From contig NZ_SMZY01000002.1 in the NCBI RefSeq assembly GCF_004358755.1, forward strand, positions 620,001 to 684,000: DNA of 64,000 nucleotides, in the 5' to 3' direction. The DNA comes from Peribacillus frigoritolerans. Lineage in GTDB: Bacteria; Bacillota; Bacilli; Bacillales; Bacillaceae. The notes below the pieces were generated by a model. That model had not been told where the DNA came from. It worked only from the letters and a program-made list of their open reading frames with translations, and did not search any database. This document shows positions 59,570 through 64,000 of this stretch, in pieces (positions within the stretch are counted from its first letter, which is position 1; every line of letters begins with the position of its first letter). The position numbers and the translations under genes were made by a program.

Positions 59570-61537
59570 TTATGCCTGCTGTACGATTTTCTGATCTTTG
59601 TCTCTTTTCATGAAGAACTGTGCAGCAAACAAGCCTGCAAACATGATTAGACCTGCTGCATCTGAAATTCCCTCTGGATAGATTAATAGCAAGCCTGCAA
59701 TGATAGCCAGTACTCGTTCGATCCAGTTCATAGGTCTCATCCAATAGCCAATAATTCCAGCACCAATTGCGATCATTCCCGTCACTGCTGTAAACACAAC
59801 CCAAATGACTTCTGGAATTGTCGTGTCAATTAGAAGCATTTCTGGTGAAAGAACAAAGATATATGGAATGATAAATGCTGCGATGGCAAGCTTGGATGAT
59901 TGTATGCCTGTACGAATAGGTTCGCCTCCTGATACACCAGCAGCAGCAAATGCTGCAAGTGCCACCGGGGGTGTAATATCCGCAATGATTCCAAAATAGA
60001 AAACAAATAGATGGGCAGCTAAATCCGGATAGCCCATAAAAATGATAACAGGTGCTGCTATTGTTGATGTGATGACATAGTTTGCCGTTGTTGGCGATCC
60101 CATTCCTAAGATTAAGGATGCGATCATGGTGAAAATCAGCGTTGGAATAATGTAGCCTTGGGCAAGATCAATTAATCCGTTTGCAAGCGTAAGACCAAGA
60201 CCTGTTTTCGTAACAATCCCAACTATAATACCCGCAGCTGCGGTTGCCGCCGCTACAGACAAAGCCGTTCTTGCCCCATCTACCAATGCTAAAATGATAG
60301 CTTTCGGGCCCATTCTTGTTTCTTTATTAATAAAACCTGCTACTATAGCAATTAAAATCGAATAAAGTGCTGCATGCATAACTGGAATACCTGTCATTAA
60401 CAAGACGATAATCGCCAGAATTGGAAGCAAGAGGTAGATTTTCTTCGCCACTTCTTTACGATTAGGCATTTCTTCTTCTGTTAATCCCCGTAAACCTAAA
60501 CGTTTCGCTTCAAAATGGGTCATGATCCAGATTCCAGTAAAATAAAGGATTGCTGGAATGGCTGCAGCCTTTGCAATGTCCCAGTAAGTGATGCCATTTC
60601 CAATAAATTCGACCATCAAGAAAGCAGCAGCTCCCATGATTGGCGGCATTAATTGCCCGCCAGTTGAAGATGCGGCTTCAACTGCACCTGCAAATTCCTT
60701 TTTATATCCTAATTTTTTCATCATTGGAATGGTAAATGCCCCTGATGTTACTACGTTCGCAACTGAGCTTCCGCTGATTGTGCCTTGAAGGGCGCTTGAA
60801 AAAATGGCAACTTTAGCCGGTCCGCCGACTCTTTTCCCAGCGATTACAGCTGATAGATCATTAAAATATTGACCTACACCAGTTTGAATCAAGAACGAGC
60901 CGAATAACAGAAACAAGAAAATAAATGTTGCTGAAACCCCAAGCGGCGTTCCTAAAATCCCTTCTGTTGTGAAAAACATCGTCTGAACCAATCGCTCAAG
61001 ACTCAAGCCTCCATGTTGAAGAAATCCCGGCATATATTGTCCAAAAACCCCGTAAGCCATAAAAATAACAGCAATAATTGTAATAGGAAGCCCGACCGCT
61101 CTTCTTGTGGCTTCGAGGACGAGCAAAATCGCAATAATCCCTATTGCAAAGTCAGTTGTCGTTAAAATTCCAACACGCATAGCGATATCTTCCATAAAGA
61201 GCGGCCAGTAGGCGCCTACGACAATACTAAGAAGAGCAAGCACAATATCATACCAGCCAACTTGCCATTTGCCGGTTTCTTTCTTTTTCTTATTTAAAGG
61301 GAATAATAGAAAAATAAGCGCCAGTGCAAATCCTAAATGGACGGAACGCTGAATTTGGGCAGTAAAAACGGAAAAAATAGCTGTGTACAATTGGAAAAGG
61401 GAAAATGACAGCAATCCCAGGAAAGCAATCCATCCCATAATACCTGTGAGCTTTCGCGTTGCAGCTTCAGGATCGTATTTTTCGAGAATTTCCTGCTGTT
61501 CTTCAAGTGATAAAAATTTTACTTCTTCATCCTTCAT
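59570..61537 (-). CDS. TAXI-type TRAP transporter, fused 4TM/12TM permease
   Basis: A 655-residue membrane protein combining the small and large TRAP permeases. The large part carries GTISGSSVANVVTSGAFTIP and MGSPTTANYVITSTIAAPVI, typical of the DctM-like half, and FYFGIIADITPPVALAAFAA near the end. It works with the TAXI binding protein encoded upstream. The ATG overlaps the DUF1850 stop region by 11 bases. Substrate unknown (organic or amino acids are usual for TAXI systems). Confidence 0.95.
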   Translation of the reverse strand: MKDEEVKFLSLEEQQEILEKYDPEAATRKLTGIMGWIAFLGLLSFSLFQLYTAIFSVFTAQIQRSVHLGFALALIFLLFPLNKKKKETGKWQVGWYDIVLALLSIVVGAYWPLFMEDIAMRVGILTTTDFAIGIIAILLVLEATRRAVGLPITIIAVIFMAYGVFGQYMPGFLQHGGLSLERLVQTMFFTTEGILGTPLGVSATFIFLFLLFGSFLIQTGVGQYFNDLSAVIAGKRVGGPAKVAIFSSALQGTISGSSVANVVTSGAFTIPMMKKLGYKKEFAGAVEAASSTGGQLMPPIMGAAAFLMVEFIGNGITYWDIAKAAAIPAILYFTGIWIMTHFEAKRLGLRGLTEEEMPNRKEVAKKIYLLLPILAIIVLLMTGIPVMHAALYSILIAIVAGFINKETRMGPKAIILALVDGARTALSVAAATAAAGIIVGIVTKTGLGLTLANGLIDLAQGYIIPTLIFTMIASLILGMGSPTTANYVITSTIAAPVIIFMGYPDLAAHLFVFYFGIIADITPPVALAAFAAAGVSGGEPIRTGIQSSKLAIAAFIIPYIFVLSPEMLLIDTTIPEVIWVVFTAVTGMIAIGAGIIGYWMRPMNWIERVLAIIAGLLLIYPEGISDAAGLIMFAGLFAAQFFMKRDKDQKIVQQA

Positions 61538-62036
61538 TGATTTTCACTCCTCTCAAAAGCTGAAAAAGATTCATGGTTTCATAGCTGACTCTGACCCATG
61601 TACCGGGTTTTATGTATTTTTTCAATTCATATTCTTTTCCTTTGTAAACGACTCTGTGATTGGCAACTACCTGTCCTGTGCTGAGGTCAAAAAAAGGAAA
61701 TATCCGATTCATATTTGAAATGATATAACGGCCATCCTTTCTTTCAAAAATTTCTTCCCCTTCAGGTCCAGAGGGCATTCCTACTGCAAACGTCTCATAG
61801 GAAAGCTCAATTTGTTTGATCTGTTTGTTCGAAAGCTCATATGTTTCAATCACATCTGTCAGATGAATGGAATGTGTGTACTTAATCTGAAACGTATCCT
61901 TTTCATTTACAGAAAGATAAGCAAGCAGCTTGTCTGTGTCTTGGTAATGGAAAGCAACGATGTTCTTAAACGGGATCAAACAGATGAGAATGATAGCGAT
62001 GAAAAGTATGAGGACGGCAACTAGCTGTTTCTTCAT
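61527..62036 (-). CDS. DUF1850 protein of the TAXI-TRAP operon
   Basis: A 169-residue protein with one N-terminal membrane anchor (MKKQLVAVLILFIAIILICL) and an extracytoplasmic beta-rich part. The core IKYTHSIHLTDVIETYEL and ETFAVGMPSGPEGE are the DUF1850 hallmark. The family almost always lies between TAXI binding protein and permease genes, as here, but its task is unknown. Start at 62036 with GGAGGAAACAGGG; the frame reaches to 62057. Confidence 0.9.
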   Translation of the reverse strand: MKKQLVAVLILFIAIILICLIPFKNIVAFHYQDTDKLLAYLSVNEKDTFQIKYTHSIHLTDVIETYELSNKQIKQIELSYETFAVGMPSGPEGEEIFERKDGRYIISNMNRIFPFFDLSTGQVVANHRVVYKGKEYELKKYIKPGTWVRVSYETMNLFQLLRGVKINEG

Positions 62037-62059
62037 CCCTGTTTCCTCCAAAATCAAGC

Positions 62060-62088
62060 GATAGACCGCAGTTTCTCTGCGGCCTATC
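62060..62088 (-). promoter_or_regulatory. Intercistronic stem-loop after the TAXI binding protein gene
   Basis: GATAG-A-CCGCAG pairs with CTGCGG-C-CTATC (12 positions, one mismatch) around a five-base loop. There is no T-run. Such hairpins between a binding-protein gene and its permease genes commonly protect the upstream mRNA or dampen readthrough, giving more binding protein than permease. Confidence 0.55.
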
Positions 62089-62098
62089 TCTCAAACCA

Positions 62099-63085
62099 TT
62101 ATTTCAGTACGCCTTTTTCTTTAAAGTATTTCTCAGCGCCAGGATGAAGCTTCAGGTCACCGATTCCTTCAAGTGCTGTTTCTGCTTTGATTAATTTACC
62201 TTTTGCATGAGCAATTTTATCTGTGTTTTCAAAGATTGATTTTGTGATGTCGTATACGAGGTCTTCATCAAGTTCATCCTGAACCACAAGCATCGCTTTA
62301 ACAGCAACTGTGCTCACGTCTTCACCAATCTTATATGTGCCGCTTGGAACAACATCCTCAGAGTAGAAAGGATATTTTTCGATAAGCTCTTTCACTTTGT
62401 CAGCTTCAAGAGGAACGACTACTACTTTGTTTTGAGCTGAAAGAGTTTCAACTGCAGCTGTCGGAGTTCCTGCTGTAACGAATGCTGCATCAATGCTTCC
62501 TCCTTGAATTCCTTCAGTTGATTCATCAAACGAAAGGTTTTGAGCCTGAATATCATCCACTGTTAAACCGTGTACTTCCAAGACCTGTGTAGCATTTAAG
62601 TAAGCTCCCGAACCGATTGCCCCAACGGAAACTTTCTTGCCTTTTAAATCTTCAACTGATTTAATGCCGCTCTTGTCAGTTGTGATAAGCTGAACCGTTT
62701 CGTTATATAACGTACCTAAGCCCAGTACATTATCAATCTTGTTATCTTTAAACATACTCTCTCCGCTTAATGCATATGTCGCGATATCGGTTTGAGAAAA
62801 TGCAATCTCAGCATCTCCGCTTTTTAATGTCTGCATGTTTTCAACAGATGCACCTGAAGACTGTACAGTTGCCTTATAATCAGTGCTATCAGAAATGATA
62901 TCGCCGAATGATCCGCCAAGAGGGTAATATGTACCACCCGTTCCGCCTGTTAGAATTCTAAGTGTTTTCGGTTTAGAATCTCCTGAACCGCCGGAACCCG
63001 ATGTCTTTTCATTTCCGCCGCAGGCCGAAATGATCATCACAACAGCAAGAAGCATGACCATAAATAAACTTTTACGCATTTTCAC
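62099..63085 (-). CDS. TAXI-family TRAP substrate-binding lipoprotein
   Basis: A 328-residue binding protein with lipobox ISAC (Cys22) and a Gly/Ser spacer. The TAXI family pattern is clear: LRILTGGTGGTYYPLGGSFG at the start of the mature part, SVGAIGSGAYLNATQVLEVH and GSIDAAFVTAGTPTAAVETL. The ligand is unknown. Start GTG at 63085 with GAGGGGGAAATTTACTA. First gene of a three-gene TAXI-TRAP operon. Confidence 0.94.
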   Translation of the reverse strand: MKMRKSLFMVMLLAVVMIISACGGNEKTSGSGGSGDSKPKTLRILTGGTGGTYYPLGGSFGDIISDSTDYKATVQSSGASVENMQTLKSGDAEIAFSQTDIATYALSGESMFKDNKIDNVLGLGTLYNETVQLITTDKSGIKSVEDLKGKKVSVGAIGSGAYLNATQVLEVHGLTVDDIQAQNLSFDESTEGIQGGSIDAAFVTAGTPTAAVETLSAQNKVVVVPLEADKVKELIEKYPFYSEDVVPSGTYKIGEDVSTVAVKAMLVVQDELDEDLVYDITKSIFENTDKIAHAKGKLIKAETALEGIGDLKLHPGAEKYFKEKGVLK

Positions 63086-63345
63086 TAGTAAATTTCCCCC
63101 TCTTTGTCATTTATTTGTAACAATACCACATTTTTATATTACCATAGGTTTGAAGAAAATTGTCAATCTATTCTTTATATTCGAATATTCATTATTTTCT
63201 ATTAAGTAATATTCTCTTTGATTTGTTAGATTGCATCTTTATCGAGGAGCTTGAGTTTTTTCGGTTTGTTAATCTTTTATAATTTTTCATATTTCTCTAA
63301 CCTTATTGCTTCAAATTTAAAATTTAATTTAGTATAATTTTAAAT

Positions 63346-63360
63346 TAATAATGATTATTT
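63346..63360. promoter_or_regulatory. PerR/Fur-box-like site before katG
   Basis: TAATAATGATTATTT agrees with the PerR box TTATAATNATTATAA at 11 of its 14 fixed positions, and with the Fur 7-1-7 pattern about equally. It lies 74 bases before katG, in a very AT-rich 350-bp region (63086-63433) that otherwise shows only promoter-like sequence. PerR control of a catalase gene is known in Bacillus. Confidence 0.5.
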
Positions 63361-63385
63361 TATATTGAATTATCACAATCATTAG

Positions 63386-64000
<615 letters not shown>

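Overview
The window reads as a chromosomal segment of a low-GC Gram-positive bacterium of the Bacillaceae. The evidence is strong AGGAGG-type ribosome binding sites, frequent GTG and TTG starts, a proline T-box in front of proBA, CcpA-type cre sites, and gene pairs arranged as in Bacillus subtilis (ymcC/pksA, ytbD/ytcD). I do not assign a species.

Left part (1-13.6 kb): two GNAT acetyltransferases, an SRPBCC/ArsR pair, a nucleotidyltransferase, an ECF41-type sigma factor co-transcribed with an FAD oxidoreductase behind a textbook ECF41 promoter, then a nucleic-acid-processing island. The island holds two PLD-nuclease/SF2-helicase fusions, a MazG-like pyrophosphohydrolase, a Nudix hydrolase and an NrnA-like DHH phosphodiesterase. 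It looks like a candidate defence or nucleotide-sanitation cassette.

Middle part (13.6-33 kb): small membrane proteins, divergent regulator/target pairs (ymcC/pksA, ytbD/ytcD), an RND efflux pump, a MEDS-domain protein, a nucleoside hydrolase, an OsmC protein, proBA with its T-box, a HemD-like protein and a frameshifted S66 LD-carboxypeptidase gene.

Right-middle part (33-52 kb): carbohydrate uptake and uronate catabolism. A YesM/YesN two-component system sits beside an LplABC-type ABC importer. A seven-gene operon (TRAP dctPQM, GH31 glycosidase, uxaC, uxuA, uxuB) is read leftward from a cre-containing promoter, next to a divergent LacI regulator with two perfect palindromic operators. The TRAP system would import a (glyco)uronate, GH31 would cleave it, and UxaC, UxuB and UxuA would convert glucuronate through fructuronate and mannonate to KDG; KDG kinase and aldolase are not in the window.

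Right end (52-64 kb): a tandem hairpin repeat array, cutC, patB, a tRNA-bounded stretch carrying a broken transposition-type ATPase and three small-operon genes, an intact tRNA-Val, a TAXI-type TRAP transporter and the 5' part of katG.

Several repeat families stand out: two copies of an element made of about 21-bp units, a terminal-inverted-repeat (MITE-like) family with at least three recognisable copies, and the 52-bp hairpin array. Decayed gene fragments lie beside them, so the intergenic regions have been actively rearranged.
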